A stretch of 64,000 bases of DNA from Rhytidiadelphus loreus (taxonomy: Eukaryota > Streptophyta > Bryopsida > Hypnales > Hylocomiaceae), in contig OX344763.1 in assembly GCA_947034895.1 (NCBI GenBank), forward strand, positions 33,665,025-33,729,024. The letters run 5' to 3'. This document shows, piece by piece, positions 35,200 to 47,612 of the stretch; positions within the stretch are counted from its first letter, which is position 1; each line of letters opens with the position of its first letter. The notes under the pieces were generated by a model. The model ran no database searches, was not told the DNA's origin, and saw nothing but the letters and a program-made list of their open reading frames with translations. The position numbers and the translations under genes are program-made.

Positions 35200-36180
35200 A
35201 TGTGAAAATCTTAAAATAGATTCCCAAAGAGAGATTTTAGTTTCCCCATTCTATCGATGAAACAATGGAAACCCCAATTATTAGCTTATAGGTGAAAATA
35301 ACTCAAGACAAAATAGTGAAGGGCATCTATGACCTAAATACAATTATTTGAAGTAGGAAACATGCTTGAAATCTAAAGGCACAATCGGTTTGCCAAGATT
35401 CCCTTCCGTTTGGAAGATTTCCTATTTTTTAGAAATAACGGGATTTATTCTCTTTAGAGAAGGTACAAGATAAAAACCATAAATTTCACATGTGTTGAGA
35501 TATTCTACGAGAGGTTTCCCAAATATTTGGAATTTTCTGATAATCAAAAGATATTCTTTCAGATGGTCAACTACCAAATTTTACTATGGGAAAGTGAATG
35601 AAATTCTCTAGAGTATAGTAAAATCTCACTAAAAATTAGCATAGCTTCTTTTATGTTAATAGCACTTTAACAAGTTTTGTGGTGTTTCAATAGTCAAAAG
35701 TATAAAAAATAAACAAGATCCTTCAAGACTAGCAAAATTGAAGATTAAATGTGGAATTGACTAGCGTATCGAGAGCACAAGGAGTCAGATTGAAGTCAAA
35801 GTGGGGTCCTTTCTTACTCCCTTACACCTACTTGGAAGCTTAAGTTAATTACTTTCTATAGAAAAGTCAAACTTCAAAAGTTGAATTTTCACACTATTTG
35901 GGTTTTAAGTTGGCGCTAGGATTCTTTGCATTTTGGGTGTAGGAAAAAGGATTATAGGTTCTTTTGGACTAAAAATGGTCTTTTGAAGCCAATGGCACAA
36001 TCTGTTTGTGATTTTGAGTTAATCTCCAAAAATTAGAAATAAGACTAACGTAGAAAGTCAAAAATAAGAGATTTGGATGAAAATCTCAAGTGATAAGATT
36101 ACCACTTGGAAATGAAAGGAAGTGGGTGCCGTTAAGAGAGTATTTAAGAGCACCACTTTTCTTCTCAAATCACCCCTTAC
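35200..36180 (+). repeat. Duplicated segment, copy 1
   Basis: Co-linear with 39180-40545, with blocks such as CAATTATTAGCTTA, GGCATCTATG, AAAATCTCACTAAAA and GATAAG.TTACCACT. Each copy ends in a TATA-like stretch (TATTTAAGAGCACCA, TTTATAAAGGCTCCC). Divergence is substantial. The pair could be decayed long terminal repeats or an old segmental duplication. Nothing in between (36.2-39.1 kb) looks like retroelement protein. Confidence 0.55.
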
Positions 36181-37480
36181 AAGTAGGAATTAGAATTAAA
36201 AAATCAAGAGCAAGTTAGAAATTTAATAATAGAAGCTGTAAAAAACACACATAGAAGATTTCATAACTAGTTTATTTTTTCACAACAAGTTTATAGTTTA
36301 GAAGTTAGAGGAAGAGGAAGTTTAGATGAGCAAACGAATGATACCATATAGTATAAATTTTTCATCCAAGTCAAAACTTAGAACAAAGTAAGATCAAAAT
36401 AAACCAAGGAAGTATAAAATTTTTGAGATCAAAATGAAAAAAGGAACCTAAAAAAAACCTTGGATGAACTTTTAAGTCTTTTTAAGAGGCCTAAACTTCA
36501 TCCTTTGATAACTTATGCTAGAAAGGTCTAATTTTGAAGTGTTTTAGATTTGGAGGCTTGCATTAAAAAATTCTACAACATAGGATAGTTAGTTTCAAGG
36601 ATCCTTACTATTTTTTGAAAAGACAACAATTGGTTAAATAACTAGATTAGGCATTTAAATGTGATTAGGTAGAATTTTGTTAAGTTCTTTTTGTAAATTG
36701 CATATCCCCATAATAAAAAGAGTCCACTGCTTAGAAGGCTCATTGAACAAATGCTTAGACAGTTGTAATAGAAGACACTAAAACAAACAAACAAAAACTG
36801 TTGTGAAGTTATTTACAATGGCTGGGTAAAAAGTGCTCATAGCTACTTCCAACCAAGATGGTGACAAAGACAACTATCTTGAAGTAAGCGGCTAAGTGCA
36901 ATCCCTTCTAAACAACAATTGTGAACAAAAAAGACTAAACGGGAAAACAGTGAATTTGATTGCAAGAGGCAATTGGCATACTTGAAATCAAAGGACAAGT
37001 GACCCCCTTTGTTTATGACTATAGAGGTTTTTGCCTCTAAGTTCTCTTTTGCAAGTGAAGGAATCAATAGTCATAAATTCAAAATTGAGAAACACATTAA
37101 TCTTAACAAAGTGGAACATGTCTTCGAGGCAAAAAAAGTCATTAGGTGAGATTTGGGGCCTCTGGAAGAACGCAAGTTATCATGCAATGATAACCAACAA
37201 ACTTTACTACTGTAGTGACACCGCAGCAGTCCTACGTGGCCAAGAGGTTGCTACCTCATTTCTCATGTACCTACTTTTTCTACTAGTGGCTACAAACTCT
37301 GTCTAGTTTACTTTCTTGTGCTGAACATGGTCCAAGACAAATCCTATGGCAAAATGCTTTGCCACATAGGCAAAAACTATCATGTAGAAAAGAGAATTAA
37401 GTTAATTTTTAAACTTCAATTAAAAAGAAGAAAACAAGCTTATTTTAACTCAATGATAGAAGAGAGGTAACTTCGGTGAT
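36181..37480. other. Intergenic between the duplicated segments, no gene seen
   Basis: Open stretches at 36843-37067 (minus) and 37031-37306 (plus) are short and motif-free. Confidence 0.4.
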
Positions 37481-37492
37481 AGAAGAGAGGAG

Positions 37493-37636
37493 AATGCAAG
37501 CTCTTTATACAAATGGGGTGGTAGAAAATAGAACAAATGATATGGGATATGTGAATTAAGATTATGAGTGCTTCACATATCCAATATGGTTTGTTCTATC
37601 TTTTTCCACCCTATTTGTATAAATAGCTTGTATTAA
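37493..37636. repeat. Perfect-loop foldback (hairpin) with two TATA-type arms
   Basis: The left arm GCAAGCTCTTTATACAAATG and GGGTGGTAGAAAATAGAACA is mirrored by the right arm, ending TATTTGTATAAATAGCTTGT. A short centre around GAATTAAGATTATGAGTGC separates them. The arms include the CATATCCCATATG-like box plus TATA pair seen elsewhere in the window. Confidence 0.7.
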
Positions 37637-37639
37637 CTA

Positions 37640-37756
37640 TTTGTATCAACAAAAAAGTTTTTACTTTTTTGTTGATTTGAATGTTGTATTATTTGAATCA
37701 ACAAAAGTTCAATTAATTTTTTGTTGACTTGAACACTATTTTTTAGTAGTAAGCTA
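37640..37756. repeat. CACTA-type subterminal repeats and decayed end
   Basis: TTTTTTGTTGATTTGAA and ATTTGAATCAACAAAA motifs, followed by ATTTTTTAGTAGT, match the right end region of the CACTA element at 46.78-46.955 kb. It looks like the relic of another CACTA end; the partner end was not found. Confidence 0.4.
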
Positions 37757-39179
37757 AAACAAATGTAGGACAATAGAAGTTCTATTTTTGATGCGTATAG
37801 GTATGGATCCAACGCTTGTCTACTTTGTTGAAGGTGCTAGTGAGTGACATTTTCCAAAATAAAAGCTTCACCAAGTATGCAAGAATTTCTATTGAGCAGG
37901 ATTTTGTAAAGAATCTATAATCTCCTATTCCTATGCACGACAAATTGAAAGATGTGTATAGTTAAAATTTTAGTCAACATGATCCAAGTACTAACCTTGA
38001 ACACTTAGCTATCAAATATTTTTCATATTCAAACCTTTTTTTTTTTTAATCTATTTTTTGAGTCAATACGACTACTTCTCATTGAATCTATAATTATTAC
38101 CAGTCATATAATGGGTATATTATCTTATTTGTATGAATTAGCATTGTCAATTTGTACTATTAGAGTTCTCTAGTATTGAAAATGTGTGCCTCCAACAATT
38201 CTCACATATGAATCAACATCTCCATTCCGCCATGTGTAGTTTACGCAAATACTAATACAGCTCAGTAATAGTACAACATCTCCATTGGAAACTCACTACA
38301 TTGAAATGTAGTATTGTTGGGTATCACTTGTATTGTTGAACCATCACAATAGTATTTCCATCGAACATTATTTATTTTATATGTACTATAATTTTCTTGT
38401 ATGTCTTACATGTGTCGGTTTCAATAGTATTCGGCAAATTTGAAACATTTTTTAGCTATAGGTCTAAAATTGTTCCATCAAAAGTAGACATGGATTATTT
38501 CTTTTTTATTTTCTATTTCCTATTTTAGTTCCAAACTTACTCCGTTAAAAAAAAAAGATAATTTTTTCCAATTTATTTTCTATAGACTCAAATCAATTTC
38601 AATTGAGGTAGATGGAGAAATAGCAAGGAAATTAAAACTAGATAAATAGAAAATGAACAAAAAAAATCTTACTAGTCTAATGCAAGAACAAGATCTCATC
38701 TTGTCTTCATCAAAGTCTTTTTAGGTTTCAAATGTTAGTCTTGATCAAACTTTTTTTTGATAAAAATATCTTTGTCTATTACATTACATAAATAGGAGGC
38801 CTTATAGCTCTCATAATGGTGCTTCTTGATCAACTCTCTTGTAGATCTTCACTCACTACCTAATGGACATTTGGACATAGTGTACAATTGAAATGCAATA
38901 GTGTTGAGAGTTGGTGAGTTAGCCAGAGAATCTAGATCTCTAATATGCAAAAAGCCCCCAAAAGAGTGTTGAATCAAATTAAGTATGTTACATGCTAATA
39001 TAGTATTTGGTCCAAAATAGAGTGTTATATTTATAATAAAATAAAATTTTCGCATGTGAATAAGTTAGAAACCTAGAAGTTGTAGAAATTGTGAATATTA
39101 ATCAAGTAGTGCCCACATTGCCTAAATCTACCATGCATATGACTTGTTCCAACTAAAATGGTCTAAGAAAATGTAGTGA
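37757..39179. other. Intergenic, no gene seen
   Basis: AT-rich. No frame, RNA fold or element end that I can support. Confidence 0.4.
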
Positions 39180-40545
39180 GATCCTTAAGTTCATTTCTAA
39201 GAATAGGTTTCAATTTCCCAATCAATTTCAAGATATAGTAGAAACTTCAATTATTAGCTTACAAGTAACACAACTTCAAAGACAGACCAATGGAAGGCAT
39301 CTATGGCTAAAATATGGTGTTGCAAGATAGAATTCATGCCAAAAACCCAACAATAAAATTGGTGTGCCAAGATCATTTCTATATAAAAGATTCCATGTTC
39401 ACCAATAATTAAAAGAGATGAGCAGAATTTAATTCTCTTTCTTCAAATGTGCAAAATAAAAATATGAGCTTGCACATCTTTGGTAGAATTCTATGAGAAG
39501 TTTCATAAAAAGTTTTGTAATTTTCTAATTTGTAGAAGATCTTCTTCTAAACAGTCAAACACTAAAACCTGTAATAGAAAATTCTTAGAAATTACCTAGG
39601 GTGCAATAAAATCTCACTAAAATTTAGTATATTTATTTTATTCTAATAACATGCTCCAACAAGTTTCATAACATTTTGACATTTAGAAGTACTCAAACCA
39701 AAAAGAATCTTCAAACCCGACAAAATGAATCCTATAAGTTATTTTTTCAAGAAGATACTCTAATACTTTTAAAATAAGATTGTCTATAATTTTCACATAA
39801 CAAATCCAAATTGAATGAATCAAAACTTTCCACCTCGAGCTTTCCACATAGATAAAATTGCAATCTATGAGAAACAATTTTTTTTAATTTTTTTAGTGTG
39901 AAGAGGTACCTGCCACATCCAAAAAAAAAAATTTGTACTATAACTTTTGCTTTGAGGTACAAATTGAAATAAAAATTATATTCCTAGAAAGCTATATTGT
40001 GTTTTTCTATCTTCACAAACAAATTCAAAAAATCATGATGAATATTGTGGTTGTAAAAACCTGTCAAAATCCATTTTGTCCCTTAAGGGGACAATAGGAC
40101 TTTAGAGGTTAAAGATGATTCGTGGAGTTGATCAATGTTTTGGGAGCATTCAAAGTCGAAATGAGGTCAAAGCGGGATCTTTTCTTATTCCTTCATACCT
40201 TAAATAGATCCTAAGCTAGTTACTTTCTTCAAAAAATGTGAATTCTAAAAGTTGAATTTACACCCTTTTCAGTTTTAAATTGGTGTTAGGTTTCAATGAT
40301 TTGTTTGTAAAGGAAAAGAGGGTGAGGGATTTCCTAAATTAAACATGGTCTTTTGAAGCCAATAGTGCAATCCATTTGTAATTTTCCAAAAGTCAATGTT
40401 TAGAACAAACTTAAAAAGTTGAAAATCAAAAAATCAAGATGAAAATCCTAATTGATAAGTTTACCACTAGGAAAATGAGTGGGGAGGTGCCATTGGAAAA
40501 GTTTATAAAGGCTCCCATTCCCCTCTCTAAAACACACCTAGCCGA
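39180..40545 (+). repeat. Duplicated segment, copy 2
   Basis: Counterpart of 35200-36180. It is longer because about 375 bp is inserted at 39733-40108. The empty site is visible in copy 1 as GATTAAATG near 35745. Confidence 0.55.
39733..40108. mobile_element. TTAA-type element (family E) inserted in duplicated segment
   Basis: Comparison with the uninterrupted copy at 35.74 kb shows an insert beginning CCTATAAG and ending CTTTAGAGG, followed by TTAA at 40109-40112. Copy 1 has a single TTAA at the same point. The left TTAA is decayed to GAAT. The filled-versus-empty comparison supports TTAA as the target. No ORF. Confidence 0.55.
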
Positions 40546-40964
40546 TACTTTAACTCTATTGGATTCATTTTTTTAATAAATTTTGTTCATTTTAAAGCCA
40601 ATTTGTCAAATGGTTATTTTGAAGCTTTTTTATTCTATTGTTGTTTTTTGAGTATCTTTTAAAGGACATTGAGGTCCCTTCAAAGCATGTCTCTACATAC
40701 ACTTATCATAGTGATAGTTGTACTAATTTGGTGGTTTAGGAATTGTTTTGATGAAATTGTACTAATTATAGAGTTAGCCCCCTCCATACCTTAGTGATGC
40801 CACTGAAGGGGCCCTCTCATGTATTTTTGTGAGTTGCATACTATTAAGTGGGAATTCCTTAAGTGTGAAATCCCTTTAGAGTTGTATTTTGGTAGTATTA
40901 ATTTGTTTAGTACTAACATATTTTGAACTAATGTATTTTGAACTAACGTGTTTTGAACTACTCT

Positions 40965-41640
40965 CGCCGTTAATAGCTGCGCTTCATAAGATTCAACTTC
41001 ACTTCTTTAATGGACCTTACTACCCCCCGTTGTTAACAATTGCGCTTCATAAGATCCAACTTCGCTTCTTCGATGAACCTTACTACCCTCCGTCATTAAC
41101 AGTTGCACTTTTAGAGGATCCAACTTCACTTCTTCAATGGACCTTGTTACCCCCTGCTGTTAATGGCGGGTGTTTTGGAGATGCAATTTTTTTTATGGAC
41201 CTTGTTACCCTCCGCCGTTAACGGCGGGTTTTTTGAAGATGTAACTTTGTTTTTTTTATGGACCTTGTTACCCCCTGCCGTTAATGGCGGGGATTATGGA
41301 AATGCAATTTTATTTTATTTCATGGACCTTGCTACCCCCGTTGCTAATGGCGGGGGTTTTGGAGATGCTACTTTGGTTTTTTTATGAACTTTTTTACCCC
41401 CCGCCATTAACAACGGGGGTGGTGGTGGAGATGCTACTTTGTTTTTTTTATGAACCTTTTTACCCCCTGCCGTTAACAACGGGGGTTTTGGAGATGCAAT
41501 TTTGTTTTTTTTATGAACCTTGCTACCCTCCGCCATTAACGGCTACGCTTTCAGAGGATTCAACTTTGCTTCTTCTATGGACCTTGTTACCCCCGCCGTT
41601 AACAACTAAGGTTTTCAAGACCACAATTTTTTTTCGTACA
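40965..41640 (+). repeat. Minisatellite, ~60-bp units with palindromic CCGCCGTTAACGGCGG core
   Basis: About ten units follow the pattern GGACCTTGTTACCCCC-[TGCCGTTAACGGCGG]-GGTTTTGGAGATGCAATTTTGTTTTTTTTATG with length changes. The core is a near-perfect palindrome centred on GTTAAC. Diverged units recur at about 42205-42250 and 42295-42345. Plus-strand ORFs here (40889-41221, 41284-41655) are repetitive by-products, not genes. Confidence 0.8.
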
Positions 41641-41799
41641 TACTACCATAAGTGAAGGACAAAGTTGGCACTTTTATGCTGAATATTTTGGAAATTCAAC
41701 ATTATATTGAAAAAAATCCAAAATGTTCATTACAAAACTTTAAGAGTCACTTATTTGAATGTTTGTAAAATTGAAGAAGATAAGATCTTTATACAAATT

Positions 41800-41860
41800 G
41801 GATGGTAGGAGGTGAAGCAACCCATGTGGGATATATTAATCGTTAAGATTAGTAGGAGTT
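41800..41860 (-). promoter_or_regulatory. TCCCACAT box plus TATA pair, copy at 41.8 kb
   Basis: The minus strand reads ATATCCCACATGGG, then 28 bp, then TATAAAG. The layout resembles the plant snRNA promoter (upstream sequence element RTCCCACATCG plus TATA about 30 bp away). No snRNA is seen downstream. Possible promoter relic spread by repeats. Confidence 0.35.
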
Positions 41861-42575
41861 CAATCTTCAAATTATTCCATATCCTTTGAGGGTTCATAAG
41901 GAACAATGAATTTCATTATAAAACCACTTCTCTACCCTCCATCCTCACAAAGTATCATTGTAAAATTTCCTTTAGTTTTTCATCAAGATTTTATTTGATT
42001 GTACATGGTCTTTGAACATTTTGACTTGTATTCAAAAATTTATTTATTTACAACAATTTGTTCAATTAATTCTTGTTGAATTCGACAACTTCTTCTTTTC
42101 ATTTTATTTATTTTTCCACATAATTACTTCAAAATAATTATTTTCCACTAATCTTATTGTTCACCTATAGTAGAACTCATATATTGCATGCTGAAATTTT
42201 TCACCTTACTACCCCCAACCATTAATTGCTTTGGTTTTTAGGACCGCAATTTTTTTTTCTACATGCTAGAATGTAGATCACATGTTAAAAATTTTCACCT
42301 TGCTACACCCAACTGTTAACGGTTGCACTTCTAGGGACTTGAATTTGCTTGCAACATAAGCTACATTTGAATATTTAGTTTTGAAAAAAAATTACCTTCT
42401 TAAACCAATTAATAGCTACTATGTTAAATTACATATTAATCTTCATTTGGATGTAATTATAGAGATGTTGATACAATGAGATCTAGAATTACTTCACCCT
42501 TTTTCTAAAGATCAATTGGAGTTACAATTGCATGGCTTTTTAAAAAAAAGGAGATTGTGAAGACTTCTTCTTATC

Positions 42576-42935
42576 TTGAGAGGTTTAGGGGCAAATGTTG
42601 CATTTGAAAAAGAATTGGAAAATGATGAAAATCTCAAAGTTTTCTTTGGCAAGATCTTCATGGTGTGGAATGGCAACCACCATTTGCAAGCATGGTTTCA
42701 TAATTCTGATATTATATTTTATTTAGGTTCTTTTATTAGAGCGGTTGAATCCTCTAATTGTTATATCCTTGCATTAGAAAGTGATACCAAACTCTTTGAT
42801 GAGGTACAAAAACCTCCACAGACACCTATTATTGTCTCCAAGATTTTTGATTCTACAATCACATACAATGGTATGGAGATTGATGATGACTCTCTAATTG
42901 AAGATGTCACACTACTTCACAGTTTATGTGAGTAA
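42576..42935 (+). CDS. Hypothetical protein fragment
   Basis: An open frame of 119 codons with normal protein-like composition, including FFGKIFMVWNGNHHLQAWFH and YNGMEIDDDSLIEDVTLLHS. It is preceded by a diverged minisatellite. A consensus donor GTAAGT overlaps the end of the frame (42931) and a clean acceptor TTGTTTGCAG ends at 43039, but that join meets a stop after one codon. No domain is recognised; the WNGNH motif may be worth searching. It may be transposon-derived. Confidence 0.35.
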   Translation: MRGLGANVAFEKELENDENLKVFFGKIFMVWNGNHHLQAWFHNSDIIFYLGSFIRAVESSNCYILALESDTKLFDEVQKPPQTPIIVSKIFDSTITYNGMEIDDDSLIEDVTLLHSLCE

Positions 42936-43632
42936 GTTTTATTTATTTTTTTCCTTTTCAACAACTTCAATTATAAATTCTATATTTTGTATTTAAATTT
43001 GTTATTATATTTTCCGATATATGGTTTATTGTTTGCAGTTGAATGAATCCATTGGCAAGGCAAACCTTGCTTTTTTTATCAACACCCTAGATTTCTTAGA
43101 AGTTCCTCTCTCAATCCTCATGGCCTCCATGTTTGAGCTGAATATTTAGCATTAGCTTATACTAATGCTTCATTTGGTTCATCTTCGATGTCTCTATCAC
43201 CTTGTAGATCTCTTGATCATAGAGTATATTCATATTTTGAACTTAGTGTATATGAGTTAAACGATATCTAAGTTTATTTTCATAATTTGATATTTGATTT
43301 CTATTGTCTTGTTTCTCAAATTGGATTTACCTTTGTATGATGTGGCAACAATTTCATTCAATGCCTAAAACTTCATCCTATGCCCAAATTGAACAATAAA
43401 ACATGAGTTTTAAATCACATTCCACCATTAAATTTTATGAAATTCTAGAAAATAAAATTTAACTTAGAATTCAATTAAACTACTACCATTGAATTAATCA
43501 TGTCTACTATTTATTATAAATTCTTTTTATTTAATAAATAAATAAAATTTAAATAAAGATAGTTAAAAAAAAGGGGTATCAATTAGCGAAATGGTCATTT
43601 AGAATATTAAGGGTTAATAAATTTATTTGGTG

Positions 43633-43742
<110 letters not shown>

Positions 43743-45436
43743 TATGTTCATTTTATATTTTGCATGTTCAAGATATTTCTAAAAAATTTAAAGCATAGTT
43801 AAAAAAATAAAATAAAATAGGTCAAACATTTTCATCCTTTAAATTTATATAAAGGCCCGTGGTTCAATGTTTTGGTATAAAATCATTAGTAGCATATTCA
43901 TTTGTTGTTTAGTTGGACTATAGATCCTTTCATCTAATTCTACAATCATAGGTTTCCAATGGATTTATAATTTCTAAATAGAAAAATAAAAATTGGAGGC
44001 TCATAGGCTCACGCTCTTAGGCTCACATACTAGCATCCACGGGTGGGAGGCACCATGGTATTATTTTCACCTGGCCCAGAGATGATGTGGCAACTAACGT
44101 CGCATCTGACGTCACATTGTTTAAGAAGATTAATACTATTTTGAGCAACATCAACTTAGACATCAACAAAAAATTTGATACTGTTTTTGGCAACATCTAT
44201 TTAAATGTCTTTTGAAACATTTTTTGAGACCTCAGCTTTGACATCCAAACATTTTGCAACATCAACTTTGACATACACCATACAAAGTAGTCCATATATA
44301 ATACACAATACATTGTACAAAATACACAATACGCCATATACAATATTTGGTATTTATGCCACATGATTTAAAAGCCAATTTATTGTGTGTAAAAAGACAT
44401 AAAAAGACATACTATTTATATAAGTGGGGCGGTAGGAGGCATGACAAACCATATGGGATATGTAAATGTTCAAAATTATACAAAGTTGTCAAAGTTGACA
44501 TCTTAGCTGACATCTCAATTGATATCACAAAAAACATTTAGATAAAATGTTTCAATTGATGTCTCAATTGATGTCTAAAAAAACATTATTCAAATTTTCA
44601 AATGGCGTCCAAGTGTGCTGATGTGGCATGTTATCTCATCCTTGTTGAATGTCATGTCAATCAAATGCCACATCAATTGGCACTTTTTTAGTTTCTTTGT
44701 TTTTTTAATTTTTTTCTTAAAACTTGTCAAGTGGCTACCCTTCCCCTTAAATTAGGCATTTGGTCAGGGTTTTATCTCAATCCATAGTAACTTTCTCTAA
44801 TCTATCCAAAGTTAAACCAAAAACTCTTGCCAACGTGACATTTCTATGTTTTATTGGACGTTGTACATAACATAACTATGTTTTTTTAATGTCTTCTAGA
44901 ACACCACCGTTGCATAGAATATCAACTTGTTCCACTTGTAACATTCAAATGTTTTTTGAAACATCCAACTCAATCCTACCTCCTATAGCTACAATTCCAT
45001 CTTCAAGCTCCTTATTTGTTGCTAACATCCAAAAAAACACGGGGTTCTTATAGTGAAAGTTTTATTTGGATTCAACAATACAACAAGTTGATACATAGTA
45101 CAAAAGTGAGTGACATCATGTTTCACAGCTAAAACCCACTTACTCTCTAGTGCCCTAGCTGGTTTGCAATCTCTTGACTATCTCTCACTGTAATGTTCAA
45201 AAATCCACTACCAAAATGGGGCGGCACAGAGAAACCCTGATACCCCACTCTGGCAGTTGCATAATCAACTATGCTCATTGGTCGAGGAAATGCACCCACT
45301 TGATGCCAAAAATCACCTACTTGTTGCCGAATTGTACCCACTTGTTGTCAAAAATTAAATACTTTTTTTCACTCTTCTTGCTTGATTATCCCCGATCATG
45401 AAGCACCATGATTGAGAACAACACCTAGAAGTCAAT
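43743..45436. other. Intergenic, no gene seen
   Basis: Contains ACATCAACTTTGACATC-type short repeats at 44140-44290. A further TATA plus ATATCCCATATG-like pair is at 44410-44465 (minus strand). No convincing exon. Confidence 0.4.
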
Positions 45437-45727
45437 AGTCACTACTAGAAAATCTGTGTCCAAATCATCAAAAAATGGACACGAAAGTGTTGATTTTGTT
45501 AGTTGATTTGGTCGATTGAGCTGGCAACCTACATGGTATTGCGCATGCGTTGACATGACGATACTACCACGTAGACAAACAAGGAGGGACACCAACGTAG
45601 CAACCCAATGCATAGACAAGGTGAAGCCGAGAGGGTTTGCCCCATGGACCTATTGGTTGAGGTCCGTAGGTCGAAACCATCCCATCACCCAATACTTGGA
45701 TGCACATGAAGGATTGAAATTTTTTTT

Positions 45728-46140
45728 TATTTAGTTTGAAAGTTGTTTCATTGTTGTCTTGTAATTTCAGCAGACTTCAGAGTTCATTTAATCATGGTAA
45801 AAAACCTTTTCTAAAATAATTTTAAACTAATGAAAGTTGGTAAATAAAGTTAAATTTGACCTCCAAAAATCCGTTTGGTATTTATAATTTTCAATCAAAA
45901 GTTATAGACAAAATTCAGAGAGGAGGTTTAAAAATGTTAAAACAAATTCAATTCGAACCCCTCTCTGAACTTTGTCCATAACTTTTGATTGGAGGGTCCA
46001 AATTTCAAACGGATTTTTGGAGGTCAAATTTAACTTTATTTCAAAACTTCTACTTGCCTAAAGTTTTTTGAAAAAATGTGTTTTACTATACCTAAATGAA
46101 CTCTGAAGTCTGCTGAAATTACAAACTAAATGAAAAATCA
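45728..46140. repeat. Foldback 1 inside the CACTA element
   Basis: The left arm TTAGTTTGAAAGTTG...GTAATTTCAGCAGACTTCAG mirrors the right arm CTGAAGTCTGCTGAAATTAC...CAAACTAAAT. The inner arms carry CATAACTTTTGATTGGAGGG and AAACGGATTTTTGGAGGTCA, the module shared with 19.5-19.9 and 22.3-24.3 kb. Confidence 0.75.
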
Positions 46141-46285
46141 TAGACTTTTTGTACATTTAGACTTAAAGAAGTTTCAAATAACTTTTCACCATTTGTACAA
46201 TGTTTAAATGCCCATGGTTGAAATTCTATCTACATTTGAATTTTTTTTTTCTAAACTTCATCATTTACAATTTGGTATTCTTTAA

Positions 46286-46642
46286 AATCAGCAGACTTCA
46301 AAGTTCATTTGGGCATAGTAGAATCACTTTTTTCAAATATATTTTAACTAATAAAATTGGAAAATAAACCTAAATTTCACCTCCAAAAATCCGATTGTAA
46401 CTTTGAGTCTCTTATTAAAAGTTATAGGCAAAAATCACAGAGCATGTTTGAAAATGACGAAAACAATGTTCATTTCAACCCCTCTTTGAATTTTGCCCAT
46501 AAGTTTTTATTGGAGACTTGAAATTGCAAACGGATTTTTGGAGGTGAAATTTGGGTTTATTTTTCAACTTTTATTAGTTTAAACTATTTTGATAAAAGTA
46601 ATTCTACTATGCCAAAATGGCCTCTGAACCTTTCTGATATTC
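46286..46642. repeat. Foldback 2 inside the CACTA element
   Basis: A second copy of the same palindrome: AATCAGCAGACTTCAAAGTTCA mirrored by TGGCCTCTGAACCTTTCTGAT. It again has the AAACGGATTTTTGGAGGTGA module in its right arm. Confidence 0.7.
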
Positions 46643-47244
46643 AAGAAAACCGATTTGTGAATGATTAAGTTTTGGAGAAAAAATTGAATTGTACATAGAA
46701 TTTCAGCCTTGATCATTCAAACATTGTCCAAATATTTAAAACTTATTTGAAACTTCTTAAAGTCAAAATGAACAAAAAAGTGTTGATTTTTTTGTTGACT
46801 CGAACATTGTATTATTTGAATCAACAAAAATTTGGTGACCATTTTGTTAACTTGTGCTGAATCAACTAAAAATTGTAAAAACAATCAATACGATATTCAA
46901 ATCAACAAAAAATTGGTGTTCTTTTTGTTGATTTGGACATCATTTTCTAGTAGTGAGTGTTTGACGAGTCAATTGTGCCAAACACTACAAGTTGAAGTGA
47001 TGCCACTAATTTTTCTTGGGCTGTATATTTAAAAAAAGGAAAGGCTGCAATTGGTGGGATGGCTCCAAGCTTTTGGACATGCCATACCATTTGCTAGGGC
47101 AATATGGCGTGCCATGGTAGAAATGCTCTCAATCCAATGAGGCCATCACCCAACTTATAGTGTCAATATTTAAGTGTGGCAAAAATTGGGTGAATGTGGA
47201 AATAAGTGAATTGGCATTAAATTGACGACAAGCACTAGTCACGT

Positions 47245-47612
47245 AAGGTAGAAGTACCTATTCCCGATAACTTACGCATTTCAACTTGTGCGATATGGAA
47301 AATTTGTTGAGAAACTTAGCTCAATGTGTGCAAACATAAAAATGAGGAAGATTGCAAAAAAAATCCCCAAGAATGAATATCTAATTCAATATAAATGTGG
47401 GTTTTTCAATAGGACCCATTCCGGTTTCATAAACTCACCTATTCCAGTTAGCTTTGGCACTTCTCCCTAAGCAAGGAGGGAAGAGAGATGAATGGATAAG
47501 AAGGTACAAACAAAAAATCTTTCTCAATGAACAATGCATCCAACTATTGTTCACAATAGGTCCACCTAAAAAGCCACAACAAGGGGTTGTCCGAAATAGG
47601 TACTCCTACCTT
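47245..47612. mobile_element. MITE with AAGGTAG ends
   Basis: Left end AAGGTAGAAGTACCTATTCC and right end AAATAGGTACTCCTACCTT are inverted repeats about 370 bp apart. No ORF of interest. It belongs with the other AAGGTA-ended elements at 48.1, 48.8 and 50.5 kb by end sequence only. Confidence 0.6.

Larger units (their letters stand above)
45440..46955. mobile_element. Non-autonomous CACTA (En/Spm) element
   Basis: CACTACTAGAAAAT at 45440 and ATTTTCTAGTAGTG ending at 46955 are perfect 14-bp inverted ends. They are flanked by AGT on both sides (45437-45439, 46956-46958), the 3-bp duplication typical of CACTA. Subterminal TTTTGTTGATTTG/AATCAACAAAAA motifs repeat inside the right end. The interior has two foldback structures and no transposase. 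Confidence 0.85.

Noticed and set aside
40889..41655. Leu/Pro/Tyr-rich plus-strand ORFs (110-123 codons)
   Set aside because: They are translations of the 60-bp minisatellite.
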